A DNA stretch of 64,000 bases from Pseudisothecium myosuroides (GCA_951799445.1 OX637295.1:26412001-26476000); one strand, 5' to 3'; numbered from the stretch's first letter, positions 1-12,020 are shown. A program made the numbers and translations. Notes: a model not told the origin generated them from the letters alone.

Positions 1-480
1 TAATAATATAGAAGAAGAACTCAAACATAAGCTCAAAAATCTTTTCAAACTCACAAGTCAAGCCTACACCATTTGTAAAGAATGTATGTATGTTTGGATG
101 AAGCTACGGGTAGTGCCCCATACTCTATCGCATGGGAGACTCAACTTTGAAAAAATGAGTTTGCCAACACAATCATGTGTTGAAGGTATGGGCTTTGGAG
201 GCTCAAACCAGGTGCCAAAAGACATTATGGCACGTCCCTCTAAGCTTCTTCCACACTCCAAGCCTTCCAAACTAACTCTTTGTCTCTACATACTCGTAGT
301 CAATGGCAAATAACATCCTCATGTGCCACACATGACATATTTGACATGAAATTCATTTCCTAATTTTTCCAAACCAAATTCTTCATAATTTCGAGTTTTC
401 ATCCTAAATTTTGAAGATTTGAGAAAATGTAGAGGACGTGAGCTGCGGGTGGGGGAATTTGGGGACCTGGAAGGGGGGGC
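1..480. other. intergenic, no gene seen
   Basis: Mixed-composition DNA upstream of the LHCA2 promoter. Short open frames exist on both strands but none has a recognisable motif or splice structure. I see no RNA gene or clear repeat here. Confidence 0.4.
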
Positions 481-519
481 CAATGGGCGAGGCAGGGGGC
501 AGATAGAGGGCGAAGCGCA

Positions 520-740
520 GCACCCAATCACAGTGCCTCGCCCTTATCCCTTGGCTTGCAGCCCGACGATCTGCGGCCCCCCTGCGCGGTCCTTACTACA
601 ATTTGCTTCAGCGCCTGCTCTTCCAGGTACCCTCGATTCCTCCTCCGTGCAGCACTCGCGCCTGCTGTTGCTGTTGTTGTTGCTGCTGCATCCCCGCCGG
701 CTTTCCCCTGTCGTGCAGCTCTCTCCGCGTTGCTGCAGCT
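520..740 (+). promoter_or_regulatory. LHCA2 promoter/5' UTR region with CCAAT and I-box motifs
   Basis: The 220 bases before the LHCA2 start codon are GC-rich, unlike the AT-rich flank. A CCAAT motif lies at 524-528. CTTATC at 543-548 is the complement of GATAAG, the I-box found in many light-responsive plant promoters of photosynthesis genes. No convincing TATA box was identified, so the transcription start is not fixed. The light-regulatory reading is inference from the motif and the gene identity. Confidence 0.4.
661..690 (+). repeat. CTG/TTG-rich microsatellite in the LHCA2 leader
   Basis: A run of CTG and TTG triplets about 50 bases before the LHCA2 ATG, probably in the 5' UTR. It creates poly-Gln/poly-Cys/poly-Leu shadow frames that are not real proteins. 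Confidence 0.7.
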
Positions 741-2772
741 ATGGCGTCCGCCGTGAGCGCCTCTTCCAGCGTGGCCACTGCCGTCGCCGCCCCGTCCACC
801 AGGTTTGTCTTCGTCCTATTTCCCTTGCCTTGCCTTTAGGACTTGCGTTCTAGACTGTCTGTCCGCTCGGGAGGTGCGCGGAGGCGGCCTCAGGGCGTCG
901 CACGGGCTCGCGTCCCGCTCCTTTCTGTGGGCCGGCGGGGAATGCCACGGTCCGTGGGCTCGCTAATTGGTGGACCGAAGCGAGTCGCGCAGCCCTGGGC
1001 CAATGGGAAATCCTCGTCGTCGTCCTCTTCGTCGTCGTTGCGAGAGATGTCATGGGACTGCTGTGGGGACGGACGGATGGCTGGACTGACTGGAGCTGTT
1101 CAGAGCTGGGTGTGCTAGAATTCGTAAGAAGAGACTGTGCACATTGTGGTCCGTGTGGGTGGATTTGTAGACCGTGTCCACCTCTCGCATTGGAGCCATA
1201 GCTGGACTGAAAGCGGGGGCCCCAATGCATGCTTGCAATTCATGCCTGTGTCGATCAACTAGGCATCCAACTGCGTGTGTTGGGTGACATGGATCGCTGA
1301 ATTGGAAGGCACCGGGGGGAAGCTAGCACGGATTAGAAGTGTCCGAGTCGGCGGGTCTTGCCGCCGCTGGAGCGTCACCCATCTCTGCGATGGGATCGGA
1401 TCCAGGTGTGCTGGAGAGCAGACGATCTAAGAGAGTTGGGGAGGGGTGGCAGGGTCAGTCGGAGTTTCATTCTTAGAGCGTCTCTACGTGACGAGCCCAA
1501 TGCAGGAGTCTCTACCATTCATTCCTTGATCCGGGTTTCGTCTGAGGGTTTTCCCTGTCTTGTTCTGCGTCTTGCAGCAAGGTGGTGAGCAATGCGGGGT
1601 CCGCCAGGAGCGCTTTCTTGGGCGGGCGACGTCTGCGCATGACCAAGGTCGCTGCCGCAGCCACGGGCGACCTGACGGTGTCCGCCGCGGTGGCCGGAGG
1701 CCAGAGCGACCGGCCATTGTGGCTTCCCGGAAGCAAAGCCCCGGCTTGGCTGGACGGCAGCCTTCCCGGAGACTACGGCTTCGACCCCCTGGAGCTCGGT
1801 AGGCTTGGCACTGAACTGAATTGCCTGATTGTTTGTTGACATTTGCGTGGATGCGGTAATGAAGCGAATTGGATAGATCGTGTGTTGTCCCATACGTGTG
1901 CGAGGACCGAGGGGAGCTCGCAGGGGACCTACCCAGCTGCCTGCCAGGAGCACAGGTCGGGTCGGGTTGGGTCGCGTCTGATTGGGGCCTGTCTGATGTG
2001 TGTTTGGGGGTCCTACTTCCGTGTGCGTGCAGCTGCGGAGCCCGAGCGCCTGAAGTGGATGGTGCAGGCGGAGCTGGTGCACTGCCGCTGGTCCATGCTG
2101 GGTGCCGCGGGCATCTTCATTCCGGAGCTTCTGACGAAGATTGGCATCCTGCACACTCCGTCGTGGTACGAGGCTGGTGCAGCCCCGTACTTCGCCGACA
2201 AGGGCACCCTGTTCATCGTGGAGATTCTGCTCTTTGCGTGGGCTGAGAGCAGGAGGTGGGCCGACATCGCGAGGCCGGGGAGCGTGAACACGGACCCCAT
2301 ATTCCCCAACTACAAGCTGACGGGCACGGACGTCGGGTACCCCGGAGGTCTGTGGTTCGACCCCTTGGGCTATGGCAAGGGCGACGGAGCCCAGCTCAAG
2401 GAGCTGAGGACGAAGGAGGTGAAGAACGGACGTCTGGCCATGATGGCCGTGTTGGGCGCGGTCGTGCAGGCCAACGTGACGCACACCGGCCCCATCGACA
2501 ACCTGTTCGCCCACATCGCCGACCCCTACCACAACACCGTCATTCAATCCGTAAGTGTCTCGATCTGGAGATGGCCTGGGTCCCTGTCTTGTTTGCGTGA
2601 ATGTACTTGTCGTGACTGACGCCGTGCACGGGGGGTTCGTGGTGGACGAGTGAGCCATGGTGGAATTCATTAGATGACTGTGTATGTGAGTGTGCGGTGG
2701 CAGCTTGGAATGTGGACTGATGATACGTGTGTGGGAATGTGTCGTGTTGTGTTGCAGCTGTTCGGAAAGTAA
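741..2772 (+). CDS. LHCA2: photosystem I chlorophyll a/b-binding protein, LHCA2 type
   Basis: Light-harvesting antenna protein that binds chlorophyll a/b and carotenoids in the thylakoid membrane and docks to photosystem I as part of LHCI. Four exons read from splice motifs and phase: 741-802, 1578-1798, 2033-2550 and 2758-2772, giving 271 residues. The N-terminus (about residues 1-48) is Ala/Ser-rich and basic, as expected of a chloroplast transit peptide. The mature part carries the LHC signatures: the first-helix motif ELVHCRW (108-114), whose Glu, His and Arg ligate or bridge chlorophylls; the middle helix near RRWADI; and the third-helix motif NGRLAM (about 226-231). [25 protein letters not shown] and [10 protein letters not shown] match LHCA2 better than other LHCA classes by memory of the Arabidopsis protein. 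Length is normal for the family. The last exon is only 15 nt (LFGK plus stop). Intron 1 (about 775 nt) contains a CGT/CGTC-rich stretch near 1012-1040. Identity is firm; the LHCA2 subclass is very likely. Confidence 0.95.
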
Positions 2773-3440
2773 TTTCGCCGTATCTGTTGACAACATCAAG
2801 GGGAGAGTGTGGTGACTTACGACCACAACTGCTCTTGACCGTAGCTAGCCTAGCCGCAGCCGCAGTCTTTTTCTGGAATCAGTACAATGTGCATATCTTT
2901 CTCACGATTTCACAGTCGCAAACTCCGTGCACGTTGTTTGTGACAATTCTCCGATGGGACTGATTCGAAAGGACTTGTACACTACCCACTTTCCTTAATT
3001 TATGCAGTTTTGGATCTTCCATTTTCCGTTTCGTCTTTGTCTTTGGGGCGGTTTTTTTCTTCGTACTTCGTACTTCTTGTGGACCATCCTGTGCGGGACT
3101 GCTCGTTTCCATGTGACGTGGTGAAAGTTTTTTCTCAGCATGTGGTGATTGTGAGCTGCTTCATTTTCGCTCTGTGCAGTTGTACGATGTGACCAAAGCA
3201 TCGCGTTACGTTTTCCACTGTCCTCGAGAGCGGGCAGTGGGCGTCTGAGTGCTCTGTGGTTAGGAAGGAGAGGTCGAACCTGTGTTTGCGAACGAAAAAT
3301 CCCGTGGAATCTGGACTCTTGAGGTCCCCTTCTAGGACAGCTGTGCTTTGCGATTCATTTGGAAGCATTGAGATCATTTAGGCCTTGAAAGCTTATTTGA
3401 CGTGTGCTGTCAGGATGCTTGAACTAGCTTTATGTCCGAC
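2773..3440 (+). other. LHCA2 3' flank, probably including the 3' UTR
   Basis: Moderately GC, T-rich DNA after the LHCA2 stop with no convincing coding frame. It probably holds the 3' UTR and polyadenylation region, but I cannot place the cleavage site. Confidence 0.35.
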
Positions 3441-4149
3441 CTTCTCCAATTATGTCACATAGAAGCTATGCAAGTGCACCCAGTTATATACTGTCGGGAT
3501 TTGGACATCGTGAGCCCAGTAAACGTGAAAACAATGCAAGGCTGGTTTTCTGTCACCAGTCGAGTTCGCTTTTTTTGAAGTCCCTGGTGTCTAAAGCTTG
3601 TGTGCTGTGCATTCCATGGGTTCCTTCAGGCTTCAGTCCACTTCGATGGGCTTCGACAAGAGTGATAAATCGCCGTTCCCTGTGGCTCGAATGGAGAGTT
3701 GGCACGCCGTTTCCTATTCCAACCGAAGCAGCAGCGCTCTCATCCTTCTGAACAACGTAGCTCCATTCCATCCCGGAGAATTCGTGCATCTTGAAACATG
3801 GATGAAGTTTTCGAACCGCATGCAATCGTCCCAGTCCATGAGGAATGGGGACATAGGCATTTAGGGTTTTGGCCCTGTGGGAGTTGAAGGAGCTGAAGCT
3901 TCTGAAGGGGATGGCGAGAACGAAGTTTTACTTATAGTCGTAGCCAACTTCGCGTCTGTTACTCTGGTTTCGCGGCAGTCAATCTGGGTACCAAATCCTC
4001 TGAAAGTCCAGTTGGATGCCAAAACTTGTTTTGGCCCGTCTTTGCAAACTGAAGTTTGTTTGAATGCGTCATCCGAAGTCAATTTTGAAAGGGTGATCTC
4101 AAATATTTTGACACAAGGTGGGAACATTCACCCCCTTGATGGAAAATAA
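3441..4149. other. GC-balanced island with overlapping open frames, unrecognised
   Basis: This island has balanced base composition and sits between the LHCA2 3' flank and a sharp switch to AT-rich repeat DNA near 4150. Open frames of 80-100 residues occur on both strands (for example + 3598-3864 and 3877-4149; - 4127-3861 and 3825-3553). None has a motif I recognise, and they are closed by stops rather than joined by clear splice sites. It could be a decayed gene, a gene end with its exons disrupted, or non-coding single-copy DNA. No function is proposed. Confidence 0.25.
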
Positions 4150-5030
4150 CCACTGAAGTTGCAAGACCTTTTTTTCATTGAAAAACACTTAAAAGTGCCA
4201 TTTCTATTGAAAAAATCAAAATTGTTAAAAAAGAACTTCACATCGAAGTGCAGGATCCTGCACTAGACGACTATAAGAATGTGTGGAATAAATTTCAGAA
4301 ACTTTCACTACATAGATTGCAAAATTTTTGCATTTAATGTCATAAAAACAAGTTTTTTTGCACCTTGCTCAACTAGATTTTTTGACTTTGAATTTTCTTA
4401 ATTTCAATTTTTTGCACTATTGATTTTGATTTTCTAATTTATTATGCTGAAGAATTGAGTTGAGGATCCGGGAAAAAAAATTCAAAATAAAATCATTTAA
4501 TTTTTTTTCTTAAAAACATTGTTAAGTATAATTAGGTATGAGATTGAACAAAAATCTAAATTGTTAATGTCTCCAAGATGGACGAGAAGATGGAATTGAA
4601 ACACAATAATTCCAGTGGTGAGATTGTTCTAGCAAGCAAACTTAATCTTGTCAAACAATTTTTTTTTAAATTGCAAAAAAATGCATCAAAAATGAATTCT
4701 ACAAGTTCAAGAAGATGGTTAGATTGCCCAAAAATTCAAGGTTGAGTTCAAGAAGATGGTTAGATTGCCTAAAAATCAAGATTGTCCATACGTTTCTCAT
4801 CACTAGTCCAAATAGGATGAATTAAAGATTTTCATGTAGATAAAAATGTAATCTTTGTAAAAATAAAATAAAAAAAATCAGGTAATTTTTGTGATTTTAT
4901 TTGTATTGCTTGGTCAACTAATTTTAGGACTTAGGATGGTTTAATTTTAGCTCCTGAGCACCAATTGAAATAAAAATTCTATTGTCCAAAAGCTAATGTG
5001 ATTTCCTATCTTCCAAAAAATTTCAAAAAG
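4150..5030 (+). repeat. AT-rich dispersed repeat, family A copy
   Basis: Strongly AT-rich. Blocks such as AATGTGTGGAA followed by AATTTCAGAAACTTT, CATAGATTGCAA, and a run ending in CTCATCACTAGTCCAAATA recur in the same order near 7000-7860 and 53400-54250, and as the reverse complement near 31120-32050. The copies differ by many substitutions, so this is an old family without coding capacity. Limits are approximate. Confidence 0.65.
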
Positions 5031-5430
5031 TCAATTTATCGGAGCCTCCTACCTTATACTCTTCTTTTAGTACGAGGTAGAAGGATCCCCCTCCCTTTTC
5101 AGTCAAGAATGTTATGGACTTATAGAGAATTAATCTACATTAGATATATGCTTTTGTATCGTAAAATTAGATATTATATAGAAAAGAAGAGTAAAATAGA
5201 GTCCACGACAATCAGATGTAGAAACTGTCTACTTGTTTTAGCCTTTAATTGTCCACAAAACCATAAAATGGCTTCTAAACAAAATAGTGAAATTAAGTTG
5301 GCCATATTATTTTTTCGACATTTGACACTATATAAATATTTATTCTTATATTACAAAAATGCACTACTTTTGAATTAGGTATTGTTGTAATTGGAACTCA
5401 TGAACCTCTATGTGTACAAATGGAAATATT

Positions 5431-5721
5431 CACTAGAAGAAAACTGCGTTGGAGCAATGAAAAAGTGCGTTGGAACCCACAAAACCATATCAGATTGGTT
5501 TTGTTGAGTTTCGCGATTCTGATGCTGAAAATTGTGTTGAAATGTGTTGGAATCCATTTCTGCGTTGGAATTTCCAACTAATTCCAACGCAGAAATGGAT
5601 TCCAACACATTCCAACATAGTATTCAGCATCAGAAACGTAGAACTCAACAAAACCAGTCTAATATGGTTTTGTGGGTTCCAGCGCACTTTTTCACTGCTC
5701 CAACACAATTTTCTTCTAGTG
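5431..5721. mobile_element. CACTA-type fold-back MITE (291 bp, TSD ATT)
   Basis: The whole element is one long imperfect palindrome. It starts CACTAGAAGAAAACTGCGTT and ends with the complement (ending CTTCTAGTG), with the centre near 5580. It is flanked by the 3-bp direct repeat ATT (5428-5430 and 5722-5724). CACTA ends plus a 3-bp TSD are the hallmarks of the CACTA (En/Spm) superfamily. It has no transposase. The open frames seen across it on both strands are by-products of the palindrome. Confidence 0.85.
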
Positions 5722-5879
5722 ATTTGTAGAAGTATTTCTTGACTTTGATGACTTGTAAAGTAACTTTTGGGGGATAAGGTAACTTAATTGTTAAAGCAAC
5801 CTAGTTTCACTATTTTGTATAGATGATTTCAAATGACCAGTAGAAAATGTAAAATTGCAATTTTTCATCCAATTTTTAA

Positions 5880-6870
5880 AAAATAAAATTCTATGAGTGT
5901 ATTTCCAATGCATTGTGGTGAATATATCCTCATAGAGGTATTATTGACTTTCTATACAAGAAGATATTAAAAACACAAATTAAAAAATTGATGTTTTTCT
6001 ATTGTATTTTGGAAAATCCTAGCTACCTTCTTGCTTGTGATTTGGGAATTTTAGGCAGGAAAATCATCTTTTCTGAATTTAAGTTCAACTAATAAAATGA
6101 AGCTTCTTATAGTCTTTATTTCTACTCCATTTGAAAGTTTTGAAAGTTCACAAAATTCAACATTTAATTTCAGTTTTAACATTGGAAATATAACCACAGT
6201 CTGCTAATTTCCTAGTTTTAGAATAACGCAAACATTAGAGCAAATTGAAGCCCATGAATGCCCAAATTGGAAGGCACAATTGTGGCAATAAAAATTAGGA
6301 GGAAATGCTAATTGGCCGTTGCCTTGGCCGTTGCTAGCATGGAGTCTTAGGTGATGACATTAGTGCAACATCATTTGCTTGTCCTTTAGATTGCATGATT
6401 GTTGCCACATCAAATTGACATGAGTGCACTCAATGCCAACTTAGCTTGTATTGCACATCTTTTCCTATCTCCAATTGGGCCACAATTTTGATGGCAACTT
6501 GCATTAACATTGACCATATAAATGCTATTACTATGGCCTTTTCTAGATACCAAAAAAATAATTTCAAGGCCAAAAGTACCAAGTATCCAAAGATCCCAAT
6601 TATACTCTAATAACTTTGATTCATACCATGATAGTCTATATACACTGTAATACATGTTAATGACAAAATTTTAGATTTTAAAATATATTATGTATTTGAT
6701 ATGAGTTTTTTTCATTCTCTCTTTAAAAAATTTACAGTGTTTTCAAACTTTAACAAAAAAATCTGAATATTTCAAGATTTCTGAAAACATGTGATTGCAT
6801 CTCTAAAGATGAAGGGGAAAATTTTTAAAATTTTTAAATTTTTAAAATTCTATTCAAATGTATGGAAAAA
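5880..6870 (+). repeat. AT-rich dispersed repeat, family C copy
   Basis: AT-rich, non-coding. Shares an ordered series of blocks (an AACTAATAAAATGAAG-like stretch, a TTTGAAAGTTTTGAAA-like stretch, a CAACATTTAATTT-like stretch, then an ATAACCACAGTCT-like stretch) with 29640-30060 and 59560-60010, and in reverse with about 39200-39790. Boundaries are approximate. Confidence 0.5.
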
Positions 6871-6985
6871 TAGAGCATTCAATATTCTAAGCAATGAATT
6901 CTTAGATTCTTTTTATGGTCATAGGATTTGTCCTTTGAAGGTTAGTGGTCAGCAGAAAGCGCTTGGCTACCATCGTTGCAAGACA

Positions 6986-7914
6986 TTAACCTCTAAACTC
7001 CCAAGGCATTTTTTTCATCAAATATCACTTACAACTACCATTTCTATTGCAAAGTGCAAAAAAGTTTAGAAATTGTTTTTTTGCACAAGAAATAGTAGGA
7101 TCTTACACTAGTTAGTATATAAATGTGTGGAAGAAATTTCAAAAACTTTGACTACGTGGATTGCAAGATCTTTTAGTTTGAAGTGAAAAAAACAAGCTTT
7201 TTTTGCACCTCATTTGACTAGATTTCAGGGCTTTGAATCCTCTTAGCTTAAAATTTTTGCACTACAAATTTTGAATTTTTGATTTTTATATTAAAAGAAT
7301 CGAATTTAAAGTCTAGGAAATTTTTTTTAAAAACACACTTAAATTTTTTTCCTTAGTTTAGAATTTTTTTAAGTAGAAGTAGGTATAAGGTTGGAGGAAA
7401 AACTAAATTGCTAATATCTCTAAGATGGAATCAAAAATCATTAATCCCACTATAATGAGATTGTTTTAGCAAGCTTACTAATCCTTATTGAAATTTTTTT
7501 TAAATTGTAAAAATTGCATTAAAAAATGAATCCTACAATTTATTTTCTTAGAAGATATAGGATTGCCCAAAAAATAAGATTGTCCATAACTTTCTCATCA
7601 CTAATCGAAATAGAATGAATCAAATCTTTCCATGTACACAAAAATACTTTCTATAAGACATCAATTTTAGAAAATTTTATTTTGACTTTATATGATTTTT
7701 TTGTATTGCCAAATAAACTCCGTTTTGGGCTTAAGGTGGCATATCTTTTGCTTTGGGGCATTGGTTGAAATAAAAATTATATTTCAATAAAGCTAATGTA
7801 TTTTCATATCTTTCAAAAGAATTAAAAAAATCTCAACAAAAACTGAAATCATAATAGCTTGTGCAAAATCCATTTTGCCCTTTTAGGGGACAATGTGGGT
7901 AATTTAGGGGTTAA
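6986..7914 (+). mobile_element. AT-rich element with TTAACC...GGTTAA ends, family A
   Basis: About 930 bp bounded by TTAACCTCTAAACTCCCAAG at the left and by TTTAGGGGTTAA at the right, that is, short terminal inverted repeats of TTAACCYCTAAA type. The interior matches the AT-rich family A copies at 4150, 31123 (reverse) and 53380. No coding frame. It is interpreted as a non-autonomous DNA element of unassigned superfamily. Confidence 0.55.
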
Positions 7915-9600
7915 AGGCATCTTACAAAGTTTCAATTTGCTATTTGGGAAGACATTGGAACTTTTTATTTGCCACCTATAATAAAATTTTGAAACTTTGA
8001 ATACATATTTGGAATCAAGATCCTAAATTAGCTAGGAAAGAGGTGAAGGGTCGTTGGAAGAAACACTTGGCTGTTTTTGTTCTACTTTGGCAGTTTTGAG
8101 CAGTTTTGAGCCTTTTTTTCGGGAGTACTATAAAATTAGAAAAACATTTTAGAAAAAATATGAAAAATATGACCAATGTATAGACTTATAAGAAGAAGGT
8201 TCTCTATGAAGGAAAAGTCCAAAAAAATTCTTTAAGTGGGAGAACTAGAAAAGTGCAGAATCGCCAGAAAATAGATACTTGGACGTTTTAATTAGGAAAA
8301 AATAGGAAAAAATATTTTTAAAGAAACTAAAAATAGAACATTTGGGAAGACTTCATGATGAAGAGACTTGAATAAAAAAATTATCTTGAAACCATCTTTC
8401 TTGTTCAAAACTGCACACGCAAGGGAGCCCTCTTTGCAAGGACATGGAGGACATAAAATAAATTATTTTTTAATTCCCCTTGGTAGAAACATGAATTCCT
8501 ACTACGCAAATAGACCATAGAAATTTCAACTCTAAATCATTAAATTTGGGGACTCCTTAGTACTCAAAACCCCTAAAACGCAAAACGTGACATATTAGTT
8601 TAATTGATTTTTAAATATAAGATGATTTTTTTTAATTTATGAAAAATATGAGATATAAATACACTCAAGATATACATCTCCAATAAAAATCTCAAATTCA
8701 TGCGAGTCAAGCTTAAGAAGTTATTGCAAAAGAAAGATTCGAAACTCCCTTTGTGACACATACCCAGTACCGGTGTTTCTTGCAATGACCCTGAAGAATT
8801 ACAAAATTAACCAACTAAAAAATAAGGACAGTTTTTTACATTTATCCTTGGCTAGGGATTGAGGGTTTAGGGTTTGAGGAAGCTAACGGAGGTGCAGGAC
8901 AGATTTTGTAAGATGCCTTCAATATCCTGCACCTATGTTAAGGTAAACCAACCTAAAAATGTCAGCTACCTATTTCCACCAGGTTATTTTTGGTCCAAAT
9001 TCTGCCACCAAATCCATCCAATCCATTCACTTTTCTAAAAAAATTAGAGCATTAAGGTAATTGCATCCAATTTTGACCCCTTTCTAAAACGGACCCCTAC
9101 AAATTCTTGCCTAAGCTGTACTCCCACTATTCATGAGAGTTCATGGTCAGTTTTAGAAACACCTATTTCTAGCACTTTGAATATCCATAGTTTTTTTATA
9201 CAGTGTCTAAAAAATGCATTTTCAGAGAATCTAAAATCCCCTTTGGATTACCAACAAGACCCCACAAAAAGATTTCAATATAATAATGATAACCATGCTA
9301 AAATCAATTGAATTGCTTAAACAATCGATTTTAGGCGTAGTTACCTTAATGCCACAAAAGATATTGTGCCAATCTTTCATTGGTCAATGCCTAATAGATT
9401 CATAGAAGGGTGGTTATGGGTTGGTAATAGGACGTTTACGACTCCACTCTATGGGTGGTTTTGTAATTTCAAGGCAGCCCACTTCAGAAAATCACAGGAA
9501 TTACAATTTAAATCAAAAATTTATAATTCTAGTTGGGTTTGATTTGTGAAACAACCGCACACCTCTGGAAATATATGTGCCCTCTTGGAATTGGCCCAAG
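7915..9600. other. AT-rich intergenic DNA, no gene seen
   Basis: Simple AT-rich sequence with scattered matches to the dispersed families and no usable open frame. Around 8860-9600 the composition becomes more balanced. I found neither a coding exon nor an RNA gene. Confidence 0.4.
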
Positions 9601-12020
9601 ATATTGAGGCTTGTCTACCTTAGCTTCCTCAACCCCCGAATGCCGCTGCAAGTATCTCCGTCTCATGATTTTCGGACCAGGTTAAACTTCTCATCAGCCT
9701 AATTAAGTCCTGTCACCAATACTTGCGAAGCACCGAATCATACATGCCAACGGCCAACGCCTTCATGCAGCAGCTCCGCTCATTGTCGTCGAGCACTCGA
9801 GCAACCTCCGCCCCGCCCAAACATCGTGCATGTCATACTACTTGGCGCGAGAATCTCGTCGGGCAATGATGACAGAGGCGGACACAGCTGTACGTGGAGC
9901 GGCGATCTCGCTGCTGGCACCACCCCTGGTCTAGCAAACCAGCCTTGTACCCGTGCGGCAGCTACAGTGCGTCCTAGCTAGTATCGTCCATAGTGGGGAC
10001 GGACGTCAATGGTCAAAGTGTCTGCAAATCGCTCGCGTTGTCTGTAATCGACCTACCTGCGTCGGACGCGAATTCTGCGGTGTGGCGGCCTGGCTTGCAC
10101 TTTGGAGCAGCTAACTAGTGCGAAGCGTATCAAACTGATTGTGGTACCCGCAGATTCGCTTGCTAGGTCTGGAGCTCGTCCATCACGGTGATCATGATCG
10201 TAGTGATATGACCAGTTGGCATTCGTCGCTCTAGTTAGTTAGTGGGTGGTTCATGGTGCGATCAAGGTGACGGTTCCGACCAGTATCTGCATGCTCCGAT
10301 CCGCCATGCCGCTTGCAATTGCAACACCAACCGCTTCAGGTGTGGACTAATTCTGCAGGTACTAGCTAGCGGTTTTGCAATTCAATTCTTGCTACCGGTC
10401 ATTTAAATCACGAAGTTGCTCCTTCCGGATGATGTGGTGTGTTGTGAACCTTGCCGAACTAGCTTCTGGAGACGAGCGAGGATGTTGAGTTTAGGGACTA
10501 TCTAACCGAGGCGTATAGTTGGCTCAGTCGGCTTGTCGCTCATTGATTTCTTAGATTACCGAGTAAGTGGTTTTCGATTAGTGCTCGTTATGCCTGGTCG
10601 TGCCTTCCTTCTCTCATTTCTGTGGTCATCCACAGATCTGAGTAAGAATTTCATTAAATTGGCGATAATCCACAAGGCAAAATTGTGACACATATCTTCT
10701 CAAAGGTGTAATGTCAGGCCAGAAACTAGGACTGGGAAAGATTTTGGTTTCAGACAGGCTGCACCACGTACGCGGCCTGCACTGCGCCAAAGTCGTGAAA
10801 TGCAGCCAATTTTAACGAAATTGGCGCTACATGCTGCGCTAGCTACTGCCATTAGGAACGTTATGTTTTGCATTTCTAGATTCTTGCTCTGGAGAGCTCT
10901 GCAACCATAACGGCCGAAGGGGGCTCATCTCAAGTTGATACAGCGCGCCACCTAGCCTGTCTACACTATTGTTTTTTAGTAAACTAGTTGCGCGCAACTG
11001 GTTATGAAATCTCTAGAAACTTCACTGGTTGTACATGAGTCGTTTCGTTTCAAATTAAAATTCAGCTCTGATTATGGGATATTTCGTTAAAATGGTGGTA
11101 TTCCATCAGCCATTTTCCCTTTCATTTCTAGGACAGTATAGATTTCAGATCACACGGTCTAAACGTGAAAGTGCCCGCCAAGTTTGTGGAATACCGCCAT
11201 TTCAGCGAAATATGGGTTGAATATAATGTTTTCTGTTGTTTTATATTGATCCCTGTGTATTTGCAATTGGAGGTACCCCGTTTCGGACTTTCGGAAAGCT
11301 TTCACCGACAACTGCGAGACTGGGTAGGGTAACAAGAAGCTCTCACGAAGCTGTAAATCTGTAATTTCGCGGCAGTAGCTAGTGAGATTCAAGACAAGGT
11401 GTGCACGGGGATTAGGAGGGTCGTAAGCGCCAGTGGCTCTCGTCACACCTTAACTGAACTGGGTGAGCAACTCCCGAGCGACTGCTTTGGACCTGTAGAG
11501 TCTGGTCCACGTACTGTAGTGACTATAATGGGCCCGGGTATGATGATGACAGTGATATTTTAACCACGTTTTATAGGCAGGAATCAAGAGGTTCGGGTTA
11601 CCAAATAGGAGGTTAGGATGTGGGAAGTCGGACCACTACAGTTCGAACCTGCCGAGCGTCTTTCTTTAGTCCTATATCTCTTCTTTCTGACCTGGCATCC
11701 CTTGGTTCTTCCCGGTATTCGCACTCAATTTCTGCATTCGTACATGTACGATACTCGGCGATTGATACCCCACATGCCCATCCACCCTTCATATTAATCA
11801 TTGATCTCGCATCTCTGGTTTCTAGCTCAATTTGGAATTTATGATTCTGTGGAGTGTGGACTCGTGGCAAAAACGAAAGTCAACGAAGCTTGCTGCATCT
11901 CATCAAATTAAGATCGTGTTCTTTTTGGGGTTTTTTGACACAAGTAAAGGAGAACCTTTACTGCAAAGATCGTGTTTTTGGAGCAGGAGACACTCTACGG
12001 GCGAAGTGGAGCTCGTGAGC
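9601..12020 (+). other. GC-balanced region upstream of the F-box gene, no clear gene
   Basis: About 2.4 kb of GC-balanced, non-repetitive-looking DNA that contrasts with the AT-rich surroundings and runs straight into the F-box gene. Frames are short and broken. The longest (minus strand 11446-11159, 95 codons) has no motif I know. The last few hundred bases are likely the promoter and 5' UTR of the F-box gene, and an in-frame extension runs back to 11832 without obvious domain content. The rest could be a decayed gene or a non-coding transcript. Confidence 0.3.

Noticed and set aside
603..839. Cys-, Leu- or Gln-rich frames over the CTG microsatellite
   Set aside because: They are translations of a triplet repeat in the LHCA2 leader. 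The LHCA2 start at 741 in a different frame explains the region.
1519..2826. Long minus-strand open frame of 435 codons
   Set aside because: It is a GC-rich shadow antisense to the LHCA2 exons. It has no family features, while the plus strand encodes a well-known protein.
5470..5742. 90-residue frame resembling 5544-5729 and its antisense
   Set aside because: All are readings of the two arms of the CACTA-type palindrome.
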